Assembly: GCA_900754115.1 (NCBI GenBank)
Contig: CAAEBM010000025.1
Location: forward strand, 1 to 64,000
DNA: 64,000 bases
Direction of reading: 5' to 3'
Origin: Bacilli bacterium
GTDB lineage: Bacteria; Bacillota_I; Bacilli_A; RFN20; CAG-631
Notes under the pieces: model-generated
Told to the model about the DNA's origin: nothing
What the model saw: only the letters and a program-made list of their open reading frames with translations
Database searches by the model: none
Made by a program: the position numbers and the translations under genes
Part shown: positions 17,889 through 27,062 of the stretch, piece by piece
Layout: each line of letters starts with the position of its first letter
Numbering within the stretch: the stretch's first letter is position 1

Positions 17889-18696
17889 TTTTAAATCTTT
17901 TTTTATATAATAAAAAGCCAATCAAATACATGATTAAGATTAAAGCAAAAGCAATGCCTAAAAAAAGTAATAAAGTGCCAATCGCTTTACTAAAAGAGAC
18001 CACTTGTGCTTTTGAAATGACAAATAAATGGATACAAAAACAAACAAATAAAAATAAAGGAATAGTAAGAATTTCTAACCAATTAGTTTTTAAATAATGA
18101 AGTAAACCAATTTTCCGACTATTTCTTTTTAATAAAGCAAAAAATTGGATGAATTGTAAATCTTCTTTACAATAGAGTTCATCGCGACTATTCATTTTTA
18201 AAACAAGAGAGAAGAGTTCGTTTTCTACTTTCTTTTTGATAAATCGAAAAGTTTGGTTATCATAGTCAATTTTCCGAACAGAAGGCTCAAAAGCCTTGAC
18301 TTGATCTAAAGAATCATATACTAGTTGATCGTTAATTGTGACTTTCATTGAAGAGGTAAAATCATTATAAAGAACATGAAGATGATAAGAGGCTTTTTTG
18401 GTTGCTACTTCCCACGTTTTACTTTTATATTTTGATTTTTTTACTAACTCTTCGTTTTCATATAATAAAAATTTAACTTTTTTAAAAAAGAAAAAGTGAT
18501 GAGTATTGACAAATAATCGATATTTGACATCGTTAAATTCAAAGGAAAAAGTTTCTTTTGTCTTACATTTTTTTAAAGTGTATGATTTTACCTTTTGTTT
18601 GTTATAAAATATTTCGATTATTTTATTGTAATAATCATGAGTGATGGTTATGGTGTCATGATTTTCTTTATAAAAAACAATATAGTTATAAATCAT
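17884..18696 (-). CDS. Unknown protein with C-terminal membrane anchor, 270 aa
   Basis: The ATG at 18696 is chosen because AAGGAGTGATTTG lies directly upstream; a longer frame to 18750 has no such site. The first 190 or so residues are hydrophilic and beta-rich with repeated Tyr/Lys/Phe segments (for example a stretch with YRLFVNTHHFFFFKKVKF). Two membrane helices follow at about 205-225 and 235-260, and the tail is basic (KKRFKN). No family recognised. It is a single gene, divergent from the giant CvpA-like gene, sharing the short intergenic region at 18697-18817. Confidence 0.65.
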   Translation of the reverse strand: MIYNYIVFYKENHDTITITHDYYNKIIEIFYNKQKVKSYTLKKCKTKETFSFEFNDVKYRLFVNTHHFFFFKKVKFLLYENEELVKKSKYKSKTWEVATKKASYHLHVLYNDFTSSMKVTINDQLVYDSLDQVKAFEPSVRKIDYDNQTFRFIKKKVENELFSLVLKMNSRDELYCKEDLQFIQFFALLKRNSRKIGLLHYLKTNWLEILTIPLFLFVCFCIHLFVISKAQVVSFSKAIGTLLLFLGIAFALILIMYLIGFLLYKKRFKN

Positions 18697-18763
18697 CAAA
18701 TCACTCCTTGTAAAAATTTTATCATAAAAGGAAGAAATTTCCAATCTCACGACGAAAAAAATG

Positions 18764-18792
18764 TTTATATCTACCTTTAAAAGTGCTATAAT
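18764..18792 (+). promoter_or_regulatory. Promoter of the giant CvpA-like gene
   Basis: TTTATA at 18764-18769, 17-nt spacer, TATAAT at 18787-18792. The leader is very short, and AGGAGG at 18804-18809 sets the start at the second of two ATGs (18818, not 18812). Confidence 0.65.
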
Positions 18793-18817
18793 ATTATAGT
18801 ATTAGGAGGGGATGCCA

Positions 18818-21800
18818 ATGGAGCCTCAAATTATTCTATATATTTTATATGGGTTTTTTGCCTTTATTATTTTAGGGGCCATTTTAACGGGTGTTCGAAG
18901 AGGATTAAGAAAGTCACTTTATTGGTTTATCACTAGCATTATCTTTTTTTTATTGTTTTTCTTAACCATGAATTTTGCTAGTCAACAAATATATTCAAAT
19001 TTTATTAGTACACATCTTTCCGATTGGTTGATTCAGTATCTAAAAGTTGATTCCGAAATCGCAACAAATCCTACAGTTTTGAATCAAATTTACTTAATTG
19101 CCCAAATGGTCATTAAAATCGTCTACTTTATTGGCTTATGGTTGATTTGTTACTTTATTTCTTGGATTTTATGGTTAACTATTTTCAAATCCTTATTATT
19201 GAAAACTAAGCAAACTAAAGAAGAGAAAAAAGCAGCCAAGGCAGCTTTAAAAGGTAAAAAAGAGACAAAACAAGAAAAAGAAATTCGCCTTTTAAAGGAA
19301 GAACAAAAAAGACCAAAAGTGAAAAAAAGAAGAGTACTTGGAGGAATGATTGGTCTTGTTCGTGGAGCCATTAACTCTTTTATGATTTTGTGTGTTTTAA
19401 ATGGCATTATTGCTATTTTACCTGAAATTGAACGGAGCCAAGCATCAGCGAATACAGAAGAATCTTTAGAAAATCTTTCTATTTATGATTATTTAATAGA
19501 AAAATCTCCTGCTTTCAGTCAAGTATTAGATTACATTGAAGTGTATCAAGACTCTCCATTAAATAAAATTACGAAAATTAAAATTAATGGAACGACGATT
19601 GATTTACTATTTACCGATGCTTTTTTAAGTGGTAGTTATCAAACAGAAGATGGAAAGAAAGTAAAGTTAAATTTGACCCAAGAGATGAAAAATCTCATGA
19701 ACGTAGCGACAAAAGCCTATGAATTGACAAATGGCTTTGATATGAAAAGTGTAGATTTTTATGCCTTGAATTTAAAACAACAAAAATTAGCTTCTTCTAT
19801 TTTAAAAATTATCAGTGAAGATTCTTTTTTAACGGGAAGTATTCCAGCAGTGATTGCATTTGGACTCATTTATGATGGTCTTTCTTCTGATTTAAAAAAT
19901 TTAGGCATTGATAATCAAACCTTTAAAGGTGTGAATTGGGCAAATGATATTTTAACTCTTTCTACGATGATAGAAGATGTCTACGCTTTAAGTGATACTT
20001 ACAATTTAAAAGAAATTGATTATTATCATTTAAATTTAGACTTAGTAGATTCGATTTTTAATTCTTTATCAAAGTTAACGGTTTTACAACCTTCTTTGAC
20101 GATTGCTACCAATCAATTATTGAAAGCAGAAAAAATACAAGAAATTATCGGTGAAACACAAGTTAATTTCTCAGACATTGTTTGGTCAGAAGAAATAGTC
20201 AATATTAACCAAATTTACAAAGATTTTGTATCGGTCGGTGTAGATGCTATCATTGATAGTTCTAAAAATGAAAATGGTAAAGTAAATGTGCTACAAGCAT
20301 TAACTTCTTTAAGTGCTGAGGGTCATGAAGCGGCACAAAAATTAATTGATTCTATTTTTAATTCAGTTTTCGTAGAACGAGTAATACCAATCGCTTTACA
20401 ATATGCCACTAATCAAATTAAAGATGAATCCTTAAAAGAAATGATTAACTTTGATATCGTTGGAGAAGAAGGATGGGAAAATGAACTTTCAACAGTCCTT
20501 CAATTAATTAAAGAAATCTCTAATGGGGGAAAAGAAATTTATACTGCTTTTAATTTTCAAATGGTAAAAAATATTTCTGTTGATACCCTTTTAAAATCAA
20601 AGGTATTAGAAGATGCTGCAATCACTTTATTAGTCAATTCGGCAAATGGTCAAGGACCTTTAAACGATAGCATTTCGCAATATATTGCAATGCCTGAAGC
20701 ATTAAAAAATAAAGACAATCCTGCTTGGAAAGACCAACAAGGGGCTTCATTAGAAAGAATAGATGGAGAACTTCGGAAAACTTTAGTTCCTTTAAAAGAA
20801 ATTTTAAATCAAATTGAAGATTTTGAAGATGTCTTAGGTTCTTTACCTAATATGATTAATGCGATTGATTCTTCTATTATTGATTCTAGTGTTTTATATT
20901 ATTCTTTAAATCAAGCTGTCCCTGTTTTATTAGGAACAAATGTTGTTGCAATTCCAACTTCTGCTTATGATGAAGATAATTTAATTACAAAAGAAGAGTT
21001 AAACAACTTGTTTGCTTCTTTAAAAATGATTTCTTTTAATCAATTAATCGGTACAAAACTAGTGGATAAAGAACAAGAAGATGGAACAATTATTCAAAAA
21101 GAAGTCCATGTTTTTGTCAACAATACGGATGCCATTATGAAAACAATGATGGAAATTGAAAATCAAGAAGAGTTCTTCCAATCCACCATTTTACAAGCTA
21201 CCGTTTCTTACTATGTTAATGAATATGCAAGTGAAGTTCTTGTTTTACCACAAGGAACCTATACTACACAAGAAGTTTTAAAAGGGGAAAATCAAGATGC
21301 TTTGCTAATTCCGCTGATTCATCAAAAAGATTTAACTTTATTAGTTCGATCTTTAGCTTCTTTAAAAGATGAAAATGGTAATTATATTTCCTTTACAACT
21401 TTAGAAGAAAAGCCTGAACAAATTCTCAATTATTTAACACAAGAGGAAGCACAAAAGATTTTCTTAAAAGAAAACACAGAAACTTATTCTAGTATTTTAC
21501 ATGCTACGGTATCTAAATATTTAATTGAATACGATACGGAAGGAGCCATTTTAATCCCAACTTCTGCTTATGAAAGTGCACAATTGATTCAAGGAAAAGA
21601 AATTGTAAATTTGATTAAGAGTGTTCAACGATTGGAAATCACTGATTTTGATGTGATTAGTGAAGATCCAATGGCCATTATGCACAAAATAGATAAAAGC
21701 ATGGCAGAAGATTGGTTTTTAAAAGAAAACACGGAAACTTATTCTAGTATCTTACATGCAACAATGTCAAAATATCTTTTAGAACCTCCAACAGCAGAAC

Positions 21801-23731
21801 AAGAAAAAGTGATGATTATTCCAACATCAGTCATTACTCCAGCCACTGAAAGTGAAAAGGCTAGTTTTGTTAATGGAGAAGAAATCGTTTATTTAGTTCA
21901 CGCTTTAAAAGAAATTGGCTTAGAAACGATTGATTTAGAAACCTTTACTTTAGATGATTTAAAAGTTTTAGATATTTATAATCAAAAAGATGTAATTAAT
22001 CAAAGTTTGATTTTACGGGCTTCTACAACTGAATATATTGAAAAAGCAAATATTGAAATTCCAGATTCAGCTTATGCTTATCAAGATGAAACATCATCTT
22101 ATGTGACTAAGAATGAGTTCAATGCATTTATGGATATAGTTTATTCCTTATTTGATGTACAAAATCAACCCGATACATCTTTAAAAACGATAAAAGCGAT
22201 GAAACTTTCTGACTTTACAGTCAATGAAATTTATCAAGCAAAAGAAAGTTTATCCTCTTCAAAGATTGTTCGCAATATGATAACTAAAGAAATGATTCAA
22301 GCTTTAGGTCATACTTCTTTACCTGCTGATAGTTTAGATGAAGAAAATTTGATAACTAGTGAAGAATGTCAACATTTAATTGAAAGTCTAAAGATTTTAG
22401 AAATTCAAGATATCACAAATATTGAAATCAATCACTTCACTTTGGATCGTTTTGCTAACGAAGATTATGCAATTTTAAATTCTATTATTATTTGGGATAA
22501 GGTCTCAGAAGAAATCAAAGGCGTTCCAAACTTAGTTGTACCAGAAGCTGTTTTAGAAAATGAACGGGTTACAAAAGCAGAAATAAAATCTTTGTTTACC
22601 GGATTATCAACCTTACAAATGCAAACGATAGCTGATATTGATGCGGATACGATTTTAAGTACTGCATTATCGGATACCTTTGATGAAACTAAAATCAGAA
22701 CGATGTTGGATTCATTAATTATTGAAAAGACGGCTTCTTCAATGATTCAAAACAATTTTAATGCTACAACTTCTGTCTTTGAATTGCCAAATAATGTACA
22801 AGTTATGAATTCAAAAGGAGATTCAATCACAATCGACTATGTAACAAATGATATTGATAAAGAAGAAATTGTCGCTTTATTCTTATCTGCAAAATCTTTA
22901 AACTTTACCGATTTAGATGTTACGACTTTCTCTATTGATGAATTCTTTAGTCGAAATCTTCAAGAACAAGATATTCAAACCATTTTAAATTCAAAAATCA
23001 TCAGTTACAATTTCGGTATTCAAATTGAAAAAGAAAATCAAACGGAAGTGTTCAATCAATTACTAGTTTTACCAGAAAATCCAATTTGGTTTACTAATTT
23101 AATGATTAATGATGAACAAATTGTAGGAGATGTCTATCCATTTGTCGTTTCCTTAAATAAGATTTACACAGATGCTGAATTAAAACCATTATTTGAACAA
23201 TTAACTGATTCCAATAGTGAACAATCTGGTTTAATGAATTACGAAGATGCTGTTTATGAACGCTTAGCAGATTATGCTTCAAATGGTAGAATTCTTTTAT
23301 CTACGATTCCTAATATTGCTCAAAAATTCTTAAATGAATATCAAGGGTCGCTTATTCAAACTAGTAAAATCATCATTCCTCAAGATGAAGATGAAGCATA
23401 TTGGAGAGGGCAAACAGGAGACATTAAAGATGGTGAATTATATAAATTTATCATTGCGATTAATCGTGTCCAAAAATATGAAACCTATGAATCCGTTGAA
23501 GATTTACAAAATGCGATTCAAACCATTCGTCAATCTGCGATTTTACGCAATTGCTTTGAAGAAGATGTTTTGTTTAATGATACGATTGTTGCAACCTTTA
23601 ATGCTTATCGTCAAATGAATCAACAAGAATCTTTACCAAATAAAGAAGAAGTTGTGACAGAAGAAGAGATGACCAATTATATTCAACAATATGCGCAAAC
23701 AGCTATTGCGATAAAAAATAGTATTAACTAA
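18818..23731 (+). CDS. Giant CvpA-like membrane protein with long repetitive C-terminal region
   Basis: 1637 residues. The first 200 hold about four membrane helices (about 8-28, 32-52, 88-125, 172-198). ILTGVRRGLRKSL near the start and VLGGMIGLVRGAINSF before the last helix resemble CvpA (colicin V production family) proteins. A Lys/Glu-rich loop of about 45 residues lies before helix four. CvpA proteins are normally only 160-200 residues. The remaining 1430 residues have no membrane helix and are acidic; from about residue 690 they contain degenerate repeats of 75-120 residues built around a helix (S-ILhATvSkYl), a short strand with Pro (lIPtSAY) and a second helix (eIv-LI-SLk-L-i-d). The tail is probably outside the cell. 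Function unknown. It has its own promoter and terminator. Confidence 0.8.
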   Translation: MEPQIILYILYGFFAFIILGAILTGVRRGLRKSLYWFITSIIFFLLFFLTMNFASQQIYSNFISTHLSDWLIQYLKVDSEIATNPTVLNQIYLIAQMVIKIVYFIGLWLICYFISWILWLTIFKSLLLKTKQTKEEKKAAKAALKGKKETKQEKEIRLLKEEQKRPKVKKRRVLGGMIGLVRGAINSFMILCVLNGIIAILPEIERSQASANTEESLENLSIYDYLIEKSPAFSQVLDYIEVYQDSPLNKITKIKINGTTIDLLFTDAFLSGSYQTEDGKKVKLNLTQEMKNLMNVATKAYELTNGFDMKSVDFYALNLKQQKLASSILKIISEDSFLTGSIPAVIAFGLIYDGLSSDLKNLGIDNQTFKGVNWANDILTLSTMIEDVYALSDTYNLKEIDYYHLNLDLVDSIFNSLSKLTVLQPSLTIATNQLLKAEKIQEIIGETQVNFSDIVWSEEIVNINQIYKDFVSVGVDAIIDSSKNENGKVNVLQALTSLSAEGHEAAQKLIDSIFNSVFVERVIPIALQYATNQIKDESLKEMINFDIVGEEGWENELSTVLQLIKEISNGGKEIYTAFNFQMVKNISVDTLLKSKVLEDAAITLLVNSANGQGPLNDSISQYIAMPEALKNKDNPAWKDQQGASLERIDGELRKTLVPLKEILNQIEDFEDVLGSLPNMINAIDSSIIDSSVLYYSLNQAVPVLLGTNVVAIPTSAYDEDNLITKEELNNLFASLKMISFNQLIGTKLVDKEQEDGTIIQKEVHVFVNNTDAIMKTMMEIENQEEFFQSTILQATVSYYVNEYASEVLVLPQGTYTTQEVLKGENQDALLIPLIHQKDLTLLVRSLASLKDENGNYISFTTLEEKPEQILNYLTQEEAQKIFLKENTETYSSILHATVSKYLIEYDTEGAILIPTSAYESAQLIQGKEIVNLIKSVQRLEITDFDVISEDPMAIMHKIDKSMAEDWFLKENTETYSSILHATMSKYLLEPPTAEQEKVMIIPTSVITPATESEKASFVNGEEIVYLVHALKEIGLETIDLETFTLDDLKVLDIYNQKDVINQSLILRASTTEYIEKANIEIPDSAYAYQDETSSYVTKNEFNAFMDIVYSLFDVQNQPDTSLKTIKAMKLSDFTVNEIYQAKESLSSSKIVRNMITKEMIQALGHTSLPADSLDEENLITSEECQHLIESLKILEIQDITNIEINHFTLDRFANEDYAILNSIIIWDKVSEEIKGVPNLVVPEAVLENERVTKAEIKSLFTGLSTLQMQTIADIDADTILSTALSDTFDETKIRTMLDSLIIEKTASSMIQNNFNATTSVFELPNNVQVMNSKGDSITIDYVTNDIDKEEIVALFLSAKSLNFTDLDVTTFSIDEFFSRNLQEQDIQTILNSKIISYNFGIQIEKENQTEVFNQLLVLPENPIWFTNLMINDEQIVGDVYPFVVSLNKIYTDAELKPLFEQLTDSNSEQSGLMNYEDAVYERLADYASNGRILLSTIPNIAQKFLNEYQGSLIQTSKIIIPQDEDEAYWRGQTGDIKDGELYKFIIAINRVQKYETYESVEDLQNAIQTIRQSAILRNCFEEDVLFNDTIVATFNAYRQMNQQESLPNKEEVVTEEEMTNYIQQYAQTAIAIKNSIN
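20885..23490 (+). repeat. Degenerate protein repeats (about ten) within the CvpA-like gene
   Basis: Repeat starts at roughly 20885, 21181, 21490, 21745, 22005, 22258, 22480, 22710, 22990 and 23345, judged by eye from the translated motif S-ILxAT-S-Y followed by xIPtSAY or xLPxxxY and then E-hxxLhxSLxxLxhxxh. Spacing runs from about 220 to 355 bases. Copies two to four are the most alike; later ones are diverged. The exact boundaries are approximate. Confidence 0.65.
21466..21762 (+). repeat. Near-identical 42-bp direct repeat, 255 bp apart
   Basis: Copies at 21466-21507 and 21721-21762 differ at only a few third-position sites and encode the same KENTETYSSILHAT. It marks the most recent duplication inside the repeat region. 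Confidence 0.85.
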
Positions 23732-23751
23732 AAAGATTTCTTTATAAAATA

Positions 23752-23785
23752 TAAAATAAAACGTCTAAATGGCGTTTTATTTTTT
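23752..23785 (+). terminator. Intrinsic terminator after the giant gene
   Basis: AAATAAAACGTC pairs with GGCGTTTTATTT (one G-T wobble) around TAAAT, followed by eight T. Confidence 0.85.
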
Positions 23786-23925
23786 TTATTTCAAGTTTTT
23801 ATTAAGGTAAAGGATGTAATTAAAAAAAGATTTTAAAGATAAAAAATAAGACTTCATTTTTAGGCGGATGCTGAACTATAACATATTTTCATAATACACT
23901 AATAATAGGTTAAGTTGGTGATGGA

Positions 23926-24669
23926 ATGGAAAATAAAATAACGTTTACAAATGTAAACAAATCTTTTTATTCTTTAAAAGAAGAAACGGTTGTTTTAAAT
24001 CAAATCTCTTTTAATGTTAAAAAAGGAGAAATTGTAGCCATAGTTGGCCCCTCTGGATGTGGGAAAAGTACTTTATTAAATTTGATTAGTGGACTTTTAA
24101 CGCCCGATTCAGGAAAAATAGAGATTAATGGCAAAGTGGGCTATATGTTTCAAAAAGATCATCTTTTTGAATGGCGAACGGTCTATAAAAATATTACTTT
24201 AGGACCTGAAATCGCCAAAATCAAAATAGATTCTGAAAAAATTGATCAGATTCTAAAAAAATATGGATTATATGATTTTAAAAATCATTATCCTAAAGAA
24301 TTATCAGGTGGAATGAGACAACGAGTCGCTCTTTTACGCACGTTAGCTTTAGATCCTGATATTTTGTTGCTAGATGAACCATTTTCATCCCTAGATTACC
24401 AAACCAAAATCACAGTTCAAGATGACATTTATAAGATTATTAAAGACGCACAAAAGACGACACTTTTAGTTACCCATGACATTACAGAAGCCATTGCTAT
24501 GGCTGATCGTGTCATTGTTTTAACTAAAAGACCTTCACAAATCAAAGCAATTTATGATATTGAATTAGATTTAAAAGAAGAAAAAACACCATTGTTATCT
24601 CGAAATAGTGCAAAATTTAAAGAATATTTTAATTTAATTTGGGAGGCTTTGGATATACATGAAGAATAA
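23926..24669 (+). CDS. NitT/TauT-family ABC transporter, ATP-binding protein
   Basis: 247 residues. Walker A is GPSGCGKST, the Q-loop YMFQKDHLFEWRTV, the signature LSGGMRQR, Walker B ILLLDEPFSSLD and the switch VTHDITEA. This combination (especially the W-R-T-V after the Q-loop) is typical of SsuB/TauB/ThiZ-type ATPases that energise import of sulfonates, taurine, nitrate or pyrimidine precursors. It opens a three-gene importer operon; the ribosome binding site is a weak GGTGATGG. The permease gene overlaps its last 11 bases. The 140 bases upstream show no TPP or other riboswitch that I can recognise, so the substrate stays open. Confidence 0.92.
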   Translation: MENKITFTNVNKSFYSLKEETVVLNQISFNVKKGEIVAIVGPSGCGKSTLLNLISGLLTPDSGKIEINGKVGYMFQKDHLFEWRTVYKNITLGPEIAKIKIDSEKIDQILKKYGLYDFKNHYPKELSGGMRQRVALLRTLALDPDILLLDEPFSSLDYQTKITVQDDIYKIIKDAQKTTLLVTHDITEAIAMADRVIVLTKRPSQIKAIYDIELDLKEEKTPLLSRNSAKFKEYFNLIWEALDIHEE

Positions 24670-25462
24670 TAAATGTCTAACAAATCAAGAAAAATACGTC
24701 CAAAGTGTAAAGAAAAATAAATTAAAAATTCGCTTATTACAAATTGCTACGGTTGTTTTTATCTTTGGAGCTTGGGAACTTTTTGCTACAATAGGAGTTT
24801 TAGATGAGTTTTTATTCAGTAAACCATCTGCTATTGTCAAACTTCTCATTCAATACATTAAAAGTAATGAAATCTTTGTTCATGTTGGAGTCTCTTTGCT
24901 TGAGACCTTGCTAGGATTAATAATAGGGACACTTTTAGGAATAGGATTGGCCATTATTCTTTGGTTTAGTAAAACGTTAACAAAAATCTTAGATCCCTTT
25001 TTAGTCGTGCTCAATGCACTGCCTAAAACTGCTTTGGCTCCAATTTTGATTATATGGGCTGGAACAGGTATAAAAGGAATCGTAGTAGTCTCTATCTCTT
25101 TATCTTTGATTATGACCATTATCAGTGCTCATAACTTCTTTATTCATGTAGATGAAGATAAAATTAAGATGTTAAAAAGTTTTAATGCTTCTAAATGGCA
25201 AATTTTAACGAAACTCGTTTTACCTTCTAATGTAGTTAATTTGATGAGTATTGTAAAAATTAATATTGGAATGGCCTGGGTAGGAGTTATTGTCGGTGAG
25301 TTTTTAGTTTCTCGTTTTGGAATTGGATATTTAGTGGTTTATGGAGGGCAAGTCTTTAAACTTGACTTAGTAATGATGGGCGTCTTTGTTTTAGCTGTTT
25401 TAGCTTATTTGATGTATCTTGTTGTTACGTTATTTGAAAAATATTATCGCAAAAGACGATAA
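24659..25462 (+). CDS. NitT/TauT-family ABC transporter, permease
   Basis: 267 residues, six predicted membrane helices, with the first at about residues 25-42. The EAA-loop that contacts the ATPase is visible around DEDKIKMLKSFNASKWQILTKLVLPS, including the conserved A-xxW-xxxxxLxLP pattern of the BPD_transp_1 family. It overlaps the ATPase gene by 11 nt and lies 12 nt before the binding-protein gene, so the three form one importer. GGGAGG at 24641-24646 is a plausible ribosome binding site, at slightly long distance. Confidence 0.92.
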   Translation: MKNNKCLTNQEKYVQSVKKNKLKIRLLQIATVVFIFGAWELFATIGVLDEFLFSKPSAIVKLLIQYIKSNEIFVHVGVSLLETLLGLIIGTLLGIGLAIILWFSKTLTKILDPFLVVLNALPKTALAPILIIWAGTGIKGIVVVSISLSLIMTIISAHNFFIHVDEDKIKMLKSFNASKWQILTKLVLPSNVVNLMSIVKINIGMAWVGVIVGEFLVSRFGIGYLVVYGGQVFKLDLVMMGVFVLAVLAYLMYLVVTLFEKYYRKRR

Positions 25463-25474
25463 GAAAGGAAAATT

Positions 25475-26467
25475 ATGAAAAATAAAAAAATTAGTTTATT
25501 ACTGTTATTTTTATTTGCTCCAGTTTTGTTGACTTCTTGTAAATCTGATAATGAAATTACTGTTGCAGAAGTCACTCACAGTATTTTCTATGCACCCTTT
25601 TATGTAGCACAAAATAAAGGTTTTTTTGAAGATGAAGGCTTAGAAGTAAAAACAATTACCACTCCTGGGGCAGATAAAACCATGGCAGCTTTACTATCAA
25701 AAGAAGCACAAATTGGATTAATGGGACCAGAAGCTTCTGTTTACGTTTACAATAATGGTCAAAAAAATTATGCAATTAATTTTGCACAATTGACACAAAA
25801 AGATGGCAGTTTTTTAGTCTCAAGAGAAAAATATGAACAATTTACGTATGATGATTTAATTGGTCATACCATTATTGGTGGCAGAAAAGGCGGAATGCCT
25901 GAAATGATTCTAGAATATGTTTTAAAGACAAAAGGATATGAAGTTGGTCGAGATGATCCAACTAAAGAAATTCATGTGCGAACCGATATTGCTTTTGATG
26001 TCATGGGAGGCGCTTTTTCCTCTGGAGAAGGAGATTTTGTTACTTTATTTGAACCAGCTGCTACACAAATGGAAAAATTGAATTTGGGATATATTGTCTC
26101 TTCTTTAGGAGAAGAATCTGGAGAAATTCCTTATACTTGTTTTTCGGCTTTAAAGAGTTATCATCAATCTAATGAAGAACAAATTCAAAAATTTACGAAT
26201 GCCATTTATAAAGCACTTGTTTGGGTCCATGCAAATGATGCCCAAACAGTAGCTAAAGCGATACAAAAGAACTTTACTTCAAGTGATTTAGAAGAAATTA
26301 CGACGGTAGTCGCTCGTTATAAATCAATTGAAGCATGGCCAACGACTTTAACATTATCCGAAGCAAGTTTTGACAAATTACAAGAAATCGTCGAATTGGC
26401 TGGAGAATTAACTCAAAGAGCTCCTTATGACAAACTAGTGACGACCAAATATTCAGAAAATGTTTAA
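25475..26467 (+). CDS. NMT1/ThiY-like substrate-binding lipoprotein
   Basis: 330 residues with a signal peptide ending in a lipobox (LLTSC) and a mature domain of the NMT1/SsuA type. The opening ITVAEVTHSIFYAPFYVAQNKGFFEDEGL is characteristic of this fold, as is GADKTMAALLSKEAQIGLMGPEASVYVY. Such proteins capture a small solute and hand it to the permease. Candidates include a thiamine pyrimidine precursor, sulfonate or another small heterocycle; the sequence does not decide. No biosynthetic or sulfonate gene is adjacent. A terminator follows. Confidence 0.9.
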   Translation: MKNKKISLLLLFLFAPVLLTSCKSDNEITVAEVTHSIFYAPFYVAQNKGFFEDEGLEVKTITTPGADKTMAALLSKEAQIGLMGPEASVYVYNNGQKNYAINFAQLTQKDGSFLVSREKYEQFTYDDLIGHTIIGGRKGGMPEMILEYVLKTKGYEVGRDDPTKEIHVRTDIAFDVMGGAFSSGEGDFVTLFEPAATQMEKLNLGYIVSSLGEESGEIPYTCFSALKSYHQSNEEQIQKFTNAIYKALVWVHANDAQTVAKAIQKNFTSSDLEEITTVVARYKSIEAWPTTLTLSEASFDKLQEIVELAGELTQRAPYDKLVTTKYSENV

Positions 26468-26475
26468 TAAAAGAA

Positions 26476-26528
26476 AGTTGTAAAAACTAGGATTAAAAAA
26501 ATCCAATAGGCTTTTACAGCTTTTTTTG
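26476..26528 (+). terminator. Terminator of the ABC importer operon
   Basis: AGTTGTAAAA (26476-26485) pairs with TTTTACAGCT (26512-26521), with a small inner hairpin (GGATT/AATCC) and a following T-run. Confidence 0.8.
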
Positions 26529-26554
26529 TGCATAAAAATTAAAAATGCTATAAT
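26526..26554 (+). promoter_or_regulatory. Putative promoter of the accessory patch
   Basis: TTGTGC at 26526-26531, 17-nt spacer, TATAAT at 26549-26554. A second CTATAAAG lies just after. The predicted start falls at about 26561, directly at the large hairpin. Confidence 0.5.
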
Positions 26555-26560
26555 GCTATA

Positions 26561-26636
26561 AAGTATATCTCATATTAGAATTTTGTTGGAACACAATAAT
26601 TCTATATGAGATGTCATAGAACACAAAAAGATACTT
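26561..26636 (+). ncRNA. Large hairpin at a transcript start: leader or small RNA candidate
   Basis: ATCTCATATTAGAATT (26567-26582) pairs with AATTCTATATGAGAT (26598-26612), with one bulged T; inner TTGT/ACAA adds four pairs. Outer AAAGTAT (about 26561) and ATACTTT (about 26630) could close a larger stem. The stretch 26529-26814 otherwise holds no gene. Confidence 0.5.
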
Positions 26637-26707
26637 TTCGTTTTAAAATTTTATTTATTAAATGTATTCTTTCATATAATATTATTTGTTGATAGAAAAA
26701 ATTGATA

Positions 26708-26747
26708 GGGGTTCATTTGAACCCCAAAATGAACCCCAAAATGAACC
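26708..26747 (+). repeat. Inverted arm plus 12-bp tandem repeat with alternative pairings
   Basis: GGGGTTCATTT (26708-26718) is followed by GAACCCCAAAAT at 26719-26730, again at 26731-26742, and a partial third copy (GAACC). The first arm can pair with copy one (7 bp), copy two (11 bp) or copy three (about 9 bp), so the folds exclude each other. Confidence 0.8.
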
Positions 26748-26814
26748 AGTAGATTCCTTGTCATGGAAAAATAAAAATTAAAGACGATAGAAGATATTTA
26801 AAGAGATAACTCAA

Positions 26815-27048
26815 ATGGATATTATCAAGGCACCAATTGATTAAAAAAAAGACGTTTCAATCGAAAAAGAAATATTTGGTCCTTTTGTTTGTGTTTACAA
26901 TCAAACCATTTTAGATTATCATACTTATGTAGTAAGTAATGGATTATTAGTTGTTCATGATGAAAGTGTTAAGGATAATCTATATTGGGGTGGAGATAAA
27001 ATTAAAGGAATTTTTCTTTTAAAAACAAATTGTTTTTCACGTGATTAG
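26815..27048 (+). pseudogene. Broken small gene, 77 codons with one in-frame stop
   Basis: From the ATG at 26815 the frame reads nine codons (MDIIKAPID), then TAA at 26842-26844, then continues in the same frame for 67 codons to TAG at 27046-27048. The second part is clearly protein-like (FGPFVCVYNQTILDYHTY, then LLVVHDESVKDNLYWGG) but has no start codon of its own. The stop sits at the edge of a run of eight A, a slippage-prone spot. No family recognised; its size and content recall small immunity-type proteins, but that is a guess. The next gene starts 14 nt later. Confidence 0.6.
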
Positions 27049-27062
27049 TGGAGGTTAAAAAT

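Noticed and set aside
23334..23618. 94-residue plus-strand frame within the giant gene
   Set aside because: Alternate frame of a clear coding region, no ribosome binding site.
23786..23925. Possible TPP or other riboswitch before the ABC importer
   Set aside because: The conserved CUGAGA and other core segments of the TPP switch are absent; no other known class recognised.
26708..26747. Possible CRISPR-like repeat
   Set aside because: Direct tandem units of 12 bp without spacers and only two and a half copies; not a CRISPR array.
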